The translations under genes and the position numbers were made by a program. 64,000 nt of DNA from Hedera helix (Eukaryota > Streptophyta > Magnoliopsida > Apiales > Araliaceae), in the NCBI GenBank assembly GCA_947179155.2, contig OX359280.1:45183055-45247054 (forward strand), given 5' to 3'. Of the stretch, positions 43,961 through 56,959 are shown one piece after another. How positions within the stretch are numbered: the stretch's first letter is position 1; each line of letters opens with the position of its first letter. Below the pieces are notes generated by a model, which worked only from the letters and a program-made list of their open reading frames with translations, had not been told where the DNA came from and searched no databases.

Positions 43961-45330
43961 GAACGGTTGGAAAATTCTTTAAATATAGAAGTCGCTAACA
44001 AGGAAGTAATCCCCGTAGAATTTGTATATAGAAATTATTGCGTAGAAATTAGGGTACATAAACTACTGATAGATCTAATCCCTATAAGATTGGGAGAGTT
44101 TGACGTGATATTAGGGTTGGACTGGTTATATAATTATGGGGCAGTAATTGATTGTCAGAAAAAAGTGTGAACCTTCAGACCCCTAATCGGTCTAAGGTTG
44201 TATTTTATGGTAGTACATCGCCTAGGCAATATAGCTGTTTGACACTGATGCAGGCCAAGAAATTATTGAGGAAGGGATGCATGGGGTATTTAGCTCATAT
44301 TATAGATACTCAAAAAGTGGGAGCAGAAATGAATAATATACCGGTAGTAAAAGAATTTTTGAATGTATTTCCAAACGAAATGCCTGGTCTACCTCCAGAC
44401 AAGGAAATCGAGTTCGTAATAGATCTAGTGCTAGGAACAACACCGATTTCGAAGGCTATGTATCGAATGACGCCAGTTGAGATGAAGGAATTGATGATAC
44501 AACTATAAGAGTTACTAAATAAGGGATATATACAACTGAGTGTATCTCCATGGGGAGCACTAGTTTTGTTTGTTAAAAAGAAGGATGGATCGTTAAGACT
44601 TTATATCGACTATCGAGAGTTGAACAAAGTAACGATCAAGAATAAATATCCATTGCCAATAATTGACGATCTTTTTGATTAATTGAAGGGAGCGAAGTGT
44701 TTTTCAAAGATTGACTTGAGAACGGGTTATCATCAGTTAAAAGTGCGAACATAAGATGTACCGAAGACGGCGTTCAGGACTCAATATGGACACTACGAAT
44801 TTTTAGTAATGTCTTTCGGACTGACAAATAAGCCAGCAACGTTTATGGACTTAATGAATCGAGTTTTCAAGCTATATTTAGATAAGTTTGTGGTAGTTTT
44901 CATTGACGATATTTTGATTATTCAAAGACAGAAGAGGAGCACGTGGAGCATTTGAGAGTGGTGTTGGAGACATTGAGGAGAGAGAAGTTATATGTGAAGT
45001 TTTCCAAATGTGAGTTTTGGTTGGAAATGGTACAATTTTTGGGACATATAATTGATAAGGATGGAATATCGGTGGATCCTACAAAGGTGGAGGCGGTGAT
45101 TAATTGGAAGCAGCCGAAGACACCGACGGAAGTACAAAGTTTTCTAGGTTTAGCCTGGTATTAACGAAGATTTATTCAGGACTTCTTAAAGATCGTGACA
45201 CCGTTGACCAATCTAACGAGGAAGACAGTAAAGTTTGTTTGGACGGAGAAATGTGAAGAAAGTTTTAGAGAATTGAAGAAGAGGTTGAGCGAAGCGCCTG
45301 TATTATCCTTATTAGATAGTACGAGGATGT
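43961..45330 (+). pseudogene. Chromovirus protease end and reverse transcriptase, multiple stops
   Basis: The protease continues past a stop at 43958-43960 (LLIDLIPIRLGEFDVILGLDWL). The RT domain follows: FPNEMPGLPPDKEIEF at 44370, SPWGALVLFVKKKDGSLR, YRELNKVTIKNKYPLP, FSKIDLRTGYHQ, and the catalytic FIDDIL near 44900. A frameshift lies near 44925, then LRREKLYVKFSKCEFW and FLGHIIDKDGISVDP. Several stops, among them 44506-44508 and one after FD near 44682, rule out function. Confidence 0.88.
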
Positions 45331-45600
45331 TATGTGGTGTACAGTGATACGTCACACAAGGGTCTTAGTTGTATGTTAATGCAACATGGCAAGGTCATTG
45401 CGTATGCGTCACGCCAGCTGAAGGATTATGAGAAGAGATACCCTACTCACGACCTGGAGTTAGCGGCGGTGGTTTTTGCTTTAAAAATTTGGAGGCACTA
45501 TCTCTATGGAGAGAAATGTGAGATATATACGGACTATAAATGTCTAAAATATATCTTCACACAAAATGAGAGCCGAACATGCGACAAAGAAGGTGGTTAG
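45331..45600 (+). pseudogene. Chromovirus RNase H
   Basis: YSDTSHKGLSCMLMQ (first catalytic Asp), ASRQLKDYEKRYPTHDLEL (Glu) and CEIYTDYKCLKYIF (Asp) form the Ty3-type RNase H. A frame change near 45590 leads into the integrase frame. Confidence 0.87.
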
Positions 45601-47177
45601 AGTTGATTAAGGATTACGATTGCGAGATCCTTTATCATCCGGGAAAAGCGAATGTAGTGGCAAATGCGTTAAGTCGAATAGGAAGGGAGAAGTTGTTAAT
45701 GTTGACATCTCAGGAGGAGCTTATAAGAGAGATGATAAAGTTGGAAATAGAAGTAAGAGATCCAAAAGAGTCGAAAGGAAAATTATTTGCTATAGAAGCT
45801 CGTCCAACGTTGTTGGATAGAATAAAGGTAGCTCAAGAGGGAGATGAAGAATGTCAACGAATAAGGAGAAGAATTGTAGAAAATGAGGAAGAGAAATTTC
45901 AACTAGATAATGATGGGATTTTAAGGTTGGAAGGAATAGTGTGGGTGCCATCAGAGCCCGTGGTAAAAGAGGAGATTTTGCAAGAGGCACACAATTCGTC
46001 ATACACAATTCACCCAAGAAGTATGAAAATGTACCGAGATCTTTGCCAACATTTTTGGTGGCCTAATATGAAGCGAGAAGTCGTAGAGTATATCAGTAAA
46101 TGTCTTACCTGTTAAAGAATAAATGTAGAACATCAGAGGCTGAGTGGTCTAATTCAACCGTTGGAGATACTAGAATGAAAATGGGAGCACATTACGTTGG
46201 AATTCGTGGTGGGACTTCCAGTCACTCAGAAGGGTTATGATGCGATATGGGTCATCGTGGACAGATTGACAAAGTCAGCGCACTTTGCTAATCAAGATCC
46301 GATTTAATTTAAATTAATTGGCGAAATTGTATATAAAAAAGATTGTTTCACGACATGGGGTACCGGTATCGATTATTTTCGATCGAGATCCGTGCTTCAC
46401 GTCAAAATTTTGGAAAAGCTTTCAAGGGCGAATAGGAACACAGCTGAGGTTGAGTACTGCATACCATCCACAAACTAAGCTAAGGGACAATTCAGACCTT
46501 GGAAGACATGCTCAGAGCTTGTGTAATGGATTTCAAAGGAAGTTGGGACGACCACCTACCTCTTGTCAAATTTGTTTATAACAATAGTTACCATGCGGGC
46601 ATTGACATGCCACCATATAAAACTATCTATGGAAGGAAATGCAAAATGCCTTTATGTTGGGATGAAGTAGGAGAATGTCGACTTTTGGGGCCAGAATTGG
46701 TGCAACAGATAGCTGAGGTGGTGAAGACAATAATAGCTTAACTATCTGCAGCCCAAGATCGACAGAAGAAATATGCAGATTTACACCGACATAGTCAAAA
46801 TTTTGAAGTTCGTAGTTTGTGTTTTTGAAAGTATCTCCCTGGAAAGGAAAAATAAGATTTGGAAAGAAATGGAAGTTAAGCCCAAGATTCATAGGACCGT
46901 TCGAGGTATTAAAGCGAGTAAGCGAAGTGGCGTACGAGGTGGCTTTACCTCCTGAACTGGAGTATATTCACAATGTGTTCCACATTTCAGTGTTACGACC
47001 ATATAAGCCTGATTATAAGCACGTGATATCCTATGAGCCCATTCAACTAGAAAAAGATCTGACATACGAGGAGATCCCTGTGAAAATAGTAGATAGAAAG
47101 GAACAAATATTAAGGAATAAAGTTATACCTTCTGTAAAGGTAATATGGCGTAACCACAATGCCGAGGAGCTACGTGG
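45579..47177 (+). pseudogene. Chromovirus integrase and chromodomain-like tail
   Basis: The linker LIKDYDCEILYHPGKANVVANALSR is followed by the zinc finger (HNSSYTIHPRSMKM; CLTC at about 46100-46111) and a stop. The core starts with EHITLEFVVGLP, where the usual catalytic Asp is Glu (GAA at 46200-46202). Frameshifts follow, then IIFDRDPCF (second Asp) and a region with YHPQT that is cut by another frameshift near 46480. C-terminal SPWKGKIRFGKKWKL, RFIGPFEVL and LTYEEIPVKIVDRKEQIL..VKVIWRNHNAEEL give the chromodomain-like tail. The frame then runs directly into LTR sequence at about 47176, so the last part of pol, the polypurine tract and the LTR start have been deleted. Confidence 0.88.
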
Positions 47178-47217
47178 AAAAACAAAAATTTAGAAAAAAA
47201 TATTTTTGGTTTCTACA

Positions 47218-47237
47218 GGGGGGGGGGGGGGGGGGGG
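47218..47237. repeat. Run of 20 G
   Basis: An uninterrupted G homopolymer where the 5' LTR copy has only five G (GGGGGCGCTACAGCG). Confidence 0.95.
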
Positions 47238-47379
47238 TTGCAGCGCCGTCCCCTAGTATTAATCTAGGCGCAGCAGCGCCGGTCAGAGTCAACAGTTGAC
47301 CCAGGCCGGTAAAATCGGGTCAAACCGGTTGGGTTGACCGGCCGCAGAAAAATAAAATAAATAAAAAAATAAAATAAAT

Positions 47380-48060
47380 TATAATAATAATAATAAACAA
47401 ATAAAATAATTAAAATAATTATTTTATTTGTTAGTTAACTAAAATATTATTAAACAAATAAAATAATAATTTAAAATTATTTTATTTGTGAATGAATTAA
47501 ATAACGTTAAACAAATAAAATAATACTTTGAAATTATTTTATTTGTGAGTTGATAATATAATACTTGAAAATTATTTTATTTGTGAATTGATTAAATAAT
47601 ATTAAACAAATAAAATAATATCTTACAAATTATTTGTGAGTTGACATTAAACGAATAAAATAATAACAAAAATTTATTTTATTTGTAAGTTAACAATAAA
47701 GATTATTTAATGTTAAATATTTCTTTAGAAAATTAAAATAGTATTAAATGACTATTTTAATTGTGGATTAATAATACATAAGCAATTAAAATTATATTAT
47801 AAATTATTATAATTATGAATTAATGAGAGTTTTACAATTAGAATAATATTAAGAATTATTTTAATTGTAACTCAATAAATAATATGCAATTAAATAATGT
47901 TAACCATTATTTTGATTGTGAATTATTAAAGGATGAATAATTAAAATAATATTAAGAATTATTTTAATTGTGTACTAATGGGGCATAATTAAATTAAAAT
48001 AAGTGTAATGGTTACTCTAATTGAAAAATTAAACAAATAAAATGATAACTTAAGTTATTT
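47380..48060. repeat. Array of AT-rich palindromic modules (3' LTR copy)
   Basis: At least eight modules with AAACAAATAAAATAAT and its inverse ATTATTTTATTTGT alternate, then modules with AATTAAAATAAT as in the 5' LTR. Each could fold into a hairpin in RNA. Confidence 0.8.
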
Positions 48061-50209
48061 TATTTGTAGATTAATAAGAGGTAAGATCATTTTGTTGTGA
48101 ATCATTAAGAGATAATAAAGAATAATGAAACAAATAGAATAACATAAAGTGTTATATTATTTGTGATAGTTAATGAATGAATTAAATAAGGAATGTGAGA
48201 GACGATAATGTAAAAACAAATAATTTTATTTGAAATTATATGTGTAATGATTTGAGAGTCCAAGTTATGTAGAACTTGAAAGTTAAATCTATTAGATTAT
48301 TATGTAAAGGTTAATAGAATTTAACCGTTAGACGAATATGTTGAACATAGGTTGTTCAAAGGATAAGAAATTACGATCAAATAGAGTCGACGATTCAGAT
48401 AAGTACTTTAACTTGTACTTTTATCAATTTGTACAAGTAGAATTAATTGATAAAATAATTTATGTTTTATCTATATTCATGAATGTTGAATTATTAATTC
48501 TGAAATTTGATTTAAATCATGGTTATACTCTTGAATAGTTATTCAAACCCTATTTGCAGACATTGAACGTATCAATTGTTCCTAATTATGTTAAGAAATA
48601 CGTCTATGCTATTTGTATCGGCTAGACTAATGATAAGATCGATTGTTAATCAATCATATTTTCTTGAGAAAGCTATCCAAACCAATTGTCTTGGTGATGA
48701 CTCTTATAGTATTTTGAGATGAACAACGAGTTTACGTCGGGGAATCGACACACGAGCGAACAACATGTCTGAGTGTTATGCATAACATATGGTACGTTAG
48801 ACTGATCACCTATTGTACTTGTTTATTATTGTGATTTTTTAGTAAAATACTGTTAATTCAAGCATGTGTTCACGATCCATAGTAACCACTCATTTGAATT
48901 ATTTATTTTTCTGAAAATATTAAAATTCTTGATTTCATATATATCCTTCAGTTCATAGTGACTTTTCAGTAGTAGAAATATCAGAATTGTAACTTTTCAC
49001 ACTTACATTGTTTATAATTCATTTATTGAATTCTTGAGCTTTTAATTATTGTTACATACCTTGTTATAAGAATCCTTACACATGAACACTTACTTTTATA
49101 TACTTGCTGAGTAAACTCGTTGCTCACCCTTGTTTCCTTTAAACATTACAGTTAAGTCTGAACAAGACACCAGCTCAAGAAAAGATAAAGGCAAAAGCAA
49201 GGTTGCTGAGTAGCCTTATTGAGATGTTGTAATTAAATTTTATTTAGTGTTGTATTAAGACTTATGTAGTACTTGTTATTTTAAGTGGTGTTACGTTTTA
49301 GTGACGGTTGCGAGATTTGAGACGCAAATATTTATGTTAACTCAATGCAAGTATTTATGTTATTTCGCATTTAATTGTTATTAGAATGTTGTATAAGTTG
49401 GATCGTGAAGCACCAGATTCGAGGTACATGTATCTGAATTTGGGGGCGTCACACTATGTATGCTAAATGTATTTTTCATGGTTAATATATATTGTATATG
49501 GTCAAAATATATTTTTAACAGTTCAAAATCTATTTTGATACTCTATAATGCTGGATCTTGGATATATATTTGAAGATTCATGATTTAATATGTTTAACAT
49601 GTGTGTTAATATGCTTGGTATGTAAATAAAGGAAAGATAAGTGCATATAGAACTTTACCGGTAGAAACCCTAAATAACTATGTGCTATAAATAGTTATAA
49701 TTTAAAATGTACAAGTTAGTTATTTGATTTTTATGGCTAGAAAGTTATATTTATGAGTTATAAAGATAATCCAACTTGAATCTCTCAAAAATATGAATAA
49801 ATAAGGAAGTTATGAAGTTTATCGCAAAACATGTCATTTTGAAACCCTAGATTGATCGATATTGAATTTTATGTCAAAAACGAGATCGATCCATGAAATA
49901 CTGAAGAATAAGAAGTTAGAAAGATAACAAAACTAATTTTGTATTTTTTGGGTGTGTATATCTCATTTTATAAAAGATTGAACCTAAGAAATCAAAAGTA
50001 AAAAATTAAGGTTTAAGAAAACAGAACTACTGCCACAGCGGTAGGTCTCACCGCCGTAGCGGTGAAACATTCTGTCAGTCACCGCCGCAACGGTTGTCTG
50101 AACTTTTTTGAAAATTAACTTTTATTTAACTGAGTCAAATCGGGCCATAGAAAATGGGTCGGGTCGGCTTTTTTGAAAATGAAATGGGTCAAAAATAGAA
50201 TTTTATATA

Positions 50210-50660
50210 ATATTAATATTTGACAAGAATTAAATAATTAAAATATTATTAAAATAATTAATAATATTAGTAAAGTTATAAAATATTATTAAATAGTTAA
50301 TAATATTAGAAAATTAATAAAATATTATTAAATAATTAATAATATTAGAAACTCAATAAAATATTATTAAATGAATAATAATATTTGAAAACAAATAAAA
50401 TATTATTAAATAATTAATAATATTAAGAACTCAATAAAATATTATTAAATGAATAATAATATTAAAAAACAAATAAAATATTATTAAATAATTAATAATA
50501 TTAAGAACTTAATAAAATATTATTAAATGAATTATTACGAATTGAATAAAATATTATTAAATGATTAATAATATTAGAGATGGAATAAAATATTATTTAG
50601 TTATTTATAATGTTTTAACGGACTTAAATATTATTATTTGATTAATAATATTATATAAAA
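50210..50660. repeat. Tandem AT-rich repeat in the long LTR
   Basis: Units of roughly 30-62 bp built from AATAAAATATTATTAAAT and AATTAATAATATTA recur about eight to ten times. The parts are self-complementary. Confidence 0.8.
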
Positions 50661-51834
50661 GTTTAAACTATATTAAATGATTAATATATGTTTTATGTTA
50701 TTAAAATATTATCAAATGATGATACTATTTCCTTGGATTTAATAGACCCTTAATTATATATTTATGTGATTAAGTGTAAGTAAATTAAGATGTACAAATG
50801 TTATTATATGAACCGAGATATGATACTAATTGAAATATTAACTTGATTAATTGTTAGGTCTTTTTAAAGGATATTAAATTGTATTGGTTAGCTGTAATCA
50901 ACAATCGAGGTAAGTTTCTTATACCTAAACTTGTATTTATTTTGCAAGAGCTTTAAGTGGTTTAATTATTTAAAATTAATCCACATCCATATTGTTTATG
51001 TATTTGCATCGAGTGCATTTGAAGCTTTATAAATCTTTTGATTCAAGAACTGTTTAAGAATGTTGAAGCTAATTGTTTCGGCTAGACACTACATGTATAA
51101 AATTATTAACTTGAATACTTTTTAAAGCTTATCCAAACAATTGGTTAGTGCGGATTCTTATAGCAAGACTAAGAATGAACAACCCTAAATAAGAGGATTA
51201 TACTCGAGAAACCGACCTTTGCGGAAGATGTTTGAGTGTTATGCATACATATAGGGTACAAGAGGCTAATCCCCTCGAATACCAAAACAATAGAAGACAT
51301 ATCTGATTTATCTTAAGTATTAGTTCATTGTCCTTAGATGCCACTCAACAGTAAAGACTCAATCATTTCTTTTAATTAAAATTGACTCTTGCTCTTTCAC
51401 AATTATTATAAATTGTTGAAAGCTCTGAAGTTATTTCCCAATCAATCATGATATATCAATCTTGTATTAGTTATTTTTAAACTTGCTAAGCAAGTTAGTT
51501 GCTCACCCTTGCTATATCATGATCAATTTTTCAGTTAAGCCCGAGAGCTCCAAGAAAGACAAGGGCAAGGGAAAAGACAAAGTTTAGAATTTGCATTTGC
51601 TAAATAGTTTAATTGTTTAATATTTAATTTAATGATGTAAATCTTTTGTGAATCCTGAAAATATGTATTGTTTATGTTAAGGTTATAATACATTGGGATT
51701 GTATTTTCTTTTTATAAGGAACATTTATATATTATTCCACTAAGTTTAATGAATACTATGTATTTAGTTAATATTATGTATTGGATTATGAACACTAAAC
51801 ATGAGGTTATGGAACCCGGATTTGGGGCGTCACA

Positions 51835-53151
51835 AAAGAGACTCGTCAAACTAGAAGCAAAACTGCAGGCTCAGAAGAAATTTTTATACCATCACTGGGC
51901 CTAAACATAGTGTTTGAACTACTGTTTAACAGTTCATCCAGCGATTCAGAAGAAGAAAAAATGGCTGCCCCTAATAACAGAACTTTAAAGGAGTTGATAA
52001 CTCCTAATTTACACCAACAACCATTATGCATAGAATATTCTGCTTTAAATGTTGCTTTTGAATTAAAATTAGGACTAATTCATCTTTTGTCTACTTTTCA
52101 TGGTCTTACAGGTAAATATTCATACAAGCATCTAAAGGAGTTCAATGTAGTGTGTTCTACCATGAAGTCATAAGGAGTTACAGAAGAACAAATCAAGCTA
52201 AGGGCTTTCCCTTTTCATTGGCAGACTTGGCAAATGATTGATTATACTATCTACCTTCAGGGTCAATACAATCATAGAATGACATGAATAGGTTGTTTTT
52301 GGAGAAGTATTTCCCTACTTCAAGAGTTGCCAACATAAGGAATGAGATATGTGGTATAAGACAATTCAGTGGAGAAACTCTATATGAGAATTGGGAAATA
52401 TTCAAGAAGTTATGTTTGAGTTGTTTACCTCACCAAATCGATGATCAACATTTGATATAATACTTTTATGAGGGACTGTTGCCAATGGTTAGGAGTATGA
52501 ATGATGTAGCAAGTGGATGAGCACTAGTCGATAAAAATCCAGTGGCTGTAAGGAACTTAATTGTGAACATGGCAGCTAACTCGCAGTAATTTGAAACTAG
52601 AATGGGCCACACACTAAAAAGGGTGAATGTGGTGGCACGGGTAATGTTGAACGCCAAATTTATGACTTAATTGCTATGGTTAGTTAGATGGTTGTGGGAA
52701 ATATGCCAATTGCAAAGACTTGTGGATCTGTTTGTTGTCGGTCCATTCTACGGATACTTATCCCACACCATAAAAAGATGACACTATTGAACAAGCTAAT
52801 GCAGCGGGAATTTTCAGGGACTACTTCAGAAAAGATATGATCCCTATTCTAACACTTACAATCCAAGATGGAGGGATCATCCTAATCTGAGCTATGGAGG
52901 AAATATTCCACCAATGCAAAATGTCCTCCCAAACAGACAATAAGGTTTTCAACCAGCTCAGCAATAGTATCAACCTAGATAAACCGCACCCGCTAATTAT
53001 GGGACATCTCTTAAGGATATGTTTAAAGCATTCATAACCCAAGCACATCAATTTTAGCAAGAGACAAGGACTTTCATCCATAGTTTGGAGAATCAGATAA
53101 GCCAATTGACTACCATAGTTAGACGATTGGACTCTTAAGGTTCAGGAAAGT
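51835..53151 (+). pseudogene. gag of the outer Athila/Tat-like element, middle part
   Basis: The frame resumes after the LTR with KETRQTRSKTAGSEE. The best stretch encodes LKELITPNLHQQ and YKHLKEFNVVC, with a stop at 52171, then GVTEEQIKLRAFPF. Beyond that it is recognisable only in pieces, with many stops and frameshifts. It ends where the inverted LTR is inserted at 53152. Family gag proteins form the particle; this one is not functional. Confidence 0.8.
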
Positions 53152-55959
53152 TGTGACGCCCCCAAATCTGGGCCCACACAGCCCAAACTTGAGTCGTCAA
53201 AAGACTACAACAAAATTATTACAACAAAGCACAACGTACAACAATACAGTGTATAATAATACACAACTAAGTCTTCACTATTATTGCCACACTATTTTAC
53301 AAAACGTGAAGACTATGATAACTATTCCTCGGACCCTCACTCCATTCCCCGGCTAGACCCTGTTATGTTTTCATCTCCTGTTGAAAAACAATGGAACAAA
53401 AGAAAGGGTGAGCTCAAATAGCCCAGTAAGAAATATCATGACTAAGATAATGACGAATAAATTATCATTAGCCTTCAACAGTTGAGTTCTTGATAGAATA
53501 CAATAGACTACAAGGTTTATATCAAAAACTGCAGTTAAATTCTTAAACAACGTTCAGATTAATAATAGCAGCGGAATGAGTAATCTATTAGAAGAATAAT
53601 GCAGACTATAATGTTCACTCGGTTCTCTTTTTAGGAAAAACATCATCAACTTTTATCATCTGAAATATCATTAGTCAAGATAATACAAATTCACAGTTCC
53701 TGATTATAATCATGCACATCAACAGTTCATCTTTGTACTACGGGCCAAAGATATTCAATATAGCACCAACGGTCATGATTATACCAGATTCAGCCTTTGG
53801 TCATAATCATACCAAACAACAGTTCATCTTTGCACTACGGGCCAAAGAGAACATTCACCACGTGCCATAAAAGACACCGAACAGATGTATCGCCTTTAAC
53901 CTATTATATCGCCTTTAACCTATCATCTGTTCAACAAATATATCACATCTGTGCCCCCGGCCACAGATATTCACAACAGCTTGATTTTTGGATGATTAGA
54001 ATGATATAAATGATGAACAGAAGAAATAGGATAACAATAAGTATCGGAAGTTTACTTTGTACAGATTCAAATAATGTCCAAATTGTCAACATGATGTGGA
54101 GTGAAATTCAAGATCCACAGTTCAGAATAACGGTTACAATTCAATAGAAAGGTTCACGTAAATAGGAAGGTTCAGTTGAAATAATGAAGTTCAACTATTA
54201 TGGAACATATAATATTTTCAGGAATTATAGAAGCAATAGTTCCATAATAAATTTCGATTTAGGAGTATGAAAGAAAATAATATCCCTTACCGTAGCAGGT
54301 TTGATTAACAAAAGGTGAAGGAAATTAATACAAAGGGTTATTCACCAACAGGCGGCAATCCGCTCCGTAAGGTTATTCCCACAATTTAATAGAATTTGAG
54401 TACAAAGAGTTATTCACCAAACAGGCGGCAATCCGCTCCGTAAGGTTATTCTCAGAGATTAATAATGAATGAATACGAAAGGTTATTCACCAACAGGCGG
54501 CAATCCGCTCCGTAAGGTTATTCCCACAATTTAATACATGGAAATAAAAGGCACGTCTTATGAGTAAGGAAGAAACAATATTATTATCGAGAATCAATTA
54601 ATGATAATCCCTTACCATAGTACGTTTGAATAATGGAAGATGAAAAAGATGGTATCCCTTACCTCAACACGTGACTGGATATTGATTTAAATGAGGTTGA
54701 TTAACTTGAACAGTACACGTATACTTATAGATCTTTACAAATACACAAGATGACTTAAGCACACTTAGAGAGAATTTTCACAAGAAGTATTTAGAGAGAG
54801 AAAGAAAGAACACGTAAGGAAGTTTATGAAAAATCCTTAAGTTAAGGCTTCTATTTATAGCCAAAAATCTTATCATTCATTTAATCTAAACCATTCATTT
54901 AAAGATCATCTTATAATCTACACCATCCATTTCAAATATTATATTATCTTTAATCTACACCATTCATTTCATATCACCTAATAATCACCTAACTTTATAT
55001 TATAAACAAATCAATTTAATTATTCAACAATAATTCACACTTTAATCTACACCATTCATTTCATATCACCTAATAATCACCTAACTTTATATTATAAACA
55101 AATCAATTCAATTATTCAACAATAATTCACACTTTATATTATAAACAAATAACTTTATCAATTCAATTATTATGACTAATTGTTATAAATACAGTATAGT
55201 TAGCTCTTAGATATCAAGTCAATAAATTAATGAAATACAACTGTTTAAATAACATCATAATAGAGATAACAATAATGTAAAATAAAGCATACGTTACTGT
55301 GTAATGACAATTATTGATTCAATAATGTGAATTACTGTGCATATGTTACTGTGACAATTATTAGGTTCAATAATTTTAAAAACAGTGCAACAACAATTAT
55401 TGACTCAATGATATAAAATACAGTGTAATGACAATTATTAAATCAATAATGCAAAATACTGTGTAACAACAATTATTGAATTGATAATATAAAATATTAT
55501 GCAGTGACAATTATCGATGAAATGATGCGTAACAGTTACGGTGTCAATTATCAGAACAAAAATATGAGACACTATGCAATACCGTGTGTTACTGTAGAGT
55601 ACCGAGTGCTACAGAAAATACCAATAACTACCGTATGCTACTATTCTTTTATCACCGGTATTTTAACAGTTCCGTTGACTATTTTTATTTAAAAAGGTTA
55701 CTTCTGTCGTTTTCTATATCCGACAAATATTCCGTTGTGGGGTCCACCAATAATTTATTATTTCGGCGCCGTCGTACGGCACGAATATTCCCCGACCAAA
55801 CGAATATTCCCCGACAAAGCGAATATTGTCCGACAAAATAAAATTTGCACATAACATCCTTAACTTTTAACTTTATCGATTTAACCACTTACTGTTTAAA
55901 AAAAATATCTATATGAAGAAAAATTAAATTTTGTATTTCATAAAATTCGGGGTCTTACA
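53152..55959 (-). mobile_element. Solo LTR, 2.8 kb, inverted copy of the LTR at 1586-4507
   Basis: It is the reverse complement of the 1586-4507 LTR from TGTGACGCCCCC to GGGGTCTTACA. A perfect duplication, AAAGT, lies at 53147-53151 and 55960-55964. It carries three rather than five 72-bp units (54340-54540) and fewer 92-bp units, which accounts for most of the length difference. It is inserted between gag and protease of the outer element. Translated frames here mirror those in the other copy and are not genes. Confidence 0.95.
54851..54860 (-). promoter_or_regulatory. Probable TATA box of the solo LTR
   Basis: CTATTTATAG on the plus strand, the inverse of the motif at 2654. Confidence 0.55.
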
Positions 55960-56800
55960 AAAGTTGCCCTTTCAAACAGTGGTCTATTTGAAAGAGAATG
56001 CAAGTGCTATAACTTTTAGGAGTGAGAAGCAGTTGGATTCACCAAAAGCTACCGTGGAACTTGATGAGGAAAATACAAATGAAGAGACAGACACGAGAAA
56101 GGTAATTCTTAACCCTCATGTTTAGCTTTAAACTAATCCTTTACCTTTTCCTCTAGGAATCCCAGAACTTCAAGGAAGAATAAGTAAGAGAAAGATATTC
56201 TAGAAACTTTTAGGATGGTAGAGATAAATATCCCTTTTATTGATGCAATCAAGAAAGCACCAAGGTATGCAAGATTTTTAAAAGAATTATACACTAATAA
56301 AGGAAAATTAAAGAATGATGAAAAAATGACTGTTGGAGAGAATTTCTCGGCAGTTCTCCAAAGAAAATTACCCCATAAATGTAAAGATCCAGGTATGTTC
56401 ACCATTTCATGCAAAATATGTAATACCAGATTTGAAAAAGCCATACTAGATTTAGGAGCATCTATTAATTTCACATTATTATTTATTTATACTTCTTTAA
56501 ATTTAGGTCCTTTAAAGAACACTGGTGTTATTATTCAATTAGCTGATCGTACTAACACTTACCCTAAGGGGGTAATTGAAGATGTGTTGGTGTAGGTGAA
56601 TGAGCTAATCTTTCCTACAGTTTTTTACATTGTGGATATGGATGATGATAGATCTATGAATCTGGCACATATTCTATTAGGGAAGCCATTCTTAAAAACA
56701 GCAAGAACAATGATTGATGTGTACAATGAGACTTTAACCTTGGAGTTTGATGGAGAAAAGATTCAATTTAATATTTATGACCATGAGGTACCCTAGTGAT
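55960..56800 (+). pseudogene. Outer element: gag C-terminus and protease
   Basis: After the target duplication comes LPFQTVVYLKENASAITFRS, a segment characteristic of Athila/Tat gag-pol linkers. Frameshifts and stops follow near 56125-56215. The frame at 56215-56595 encodes RYARFLKELYTNKGKL, VGENFSAVLQRKLPHKCKDPG and the protease core AILDLGASIN (D-x-GA active site). A stop at 56593 separates it from VNELIFPTVFYIVDM and ILLGKPFLKTARTMIDV. The protease would process the polyprotein; it is broken here. Confidence 0.85.
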
Positions 56801-56959
56801 ATTAACCTTATTTTTGCTATTAACGTAATTGACTTTCTAGTGCAGAAATCTTTTGAGCTAATGTATTAGGAAAGCTTGGAGGTTGCTATCAGAAACAACA
56901 TGGATTTGGACAAAGAAGAAGAAATTGAGCAAATTCCATAATTAAAGGATATAATAGCT

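Larger units (their letters stand above)
38908..49453 (+). mobile_element. Chromovirus (Ty3/gypsy) 10.5 kb with both LTRs truncated
   Basis: The outer ends TGTAATATCC and GGGGGCGTCACA are flanked by a perfect CTATG duplication (38903-38907 and 49454-49458), so this is a single insertion. The 5' LTR runs from 38908 to about 42539. The internal region runs from there to about 47175, and the 3' LTR from there to 49453. The internal region encodes gag with three CCHC knuckles, aspartic protease, RT, RNase H and integrase with a chromodomain-like tail, in that order. Many stops and frameshifts are present. Confidence 0.92.
47176..49453 (+). mobile_element. 3' LTR of the chromovirus, 5' part missing
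   Basis: From GTGGAAAAACAAAAATTTAG onward it aligns with 40343 onward in the 5' LTR. The first 1.43 kb of the LTR (the part with the TATA motif) is absent. It ends GGGGGCGTCACA at 49453, next to the CTATG duplication. It contains the 20-base G run and arrays of AAACAAATAAAATAAT / ATTATTTTATTTGT palindromic modules (47380-48060). Confidence 0.88.
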
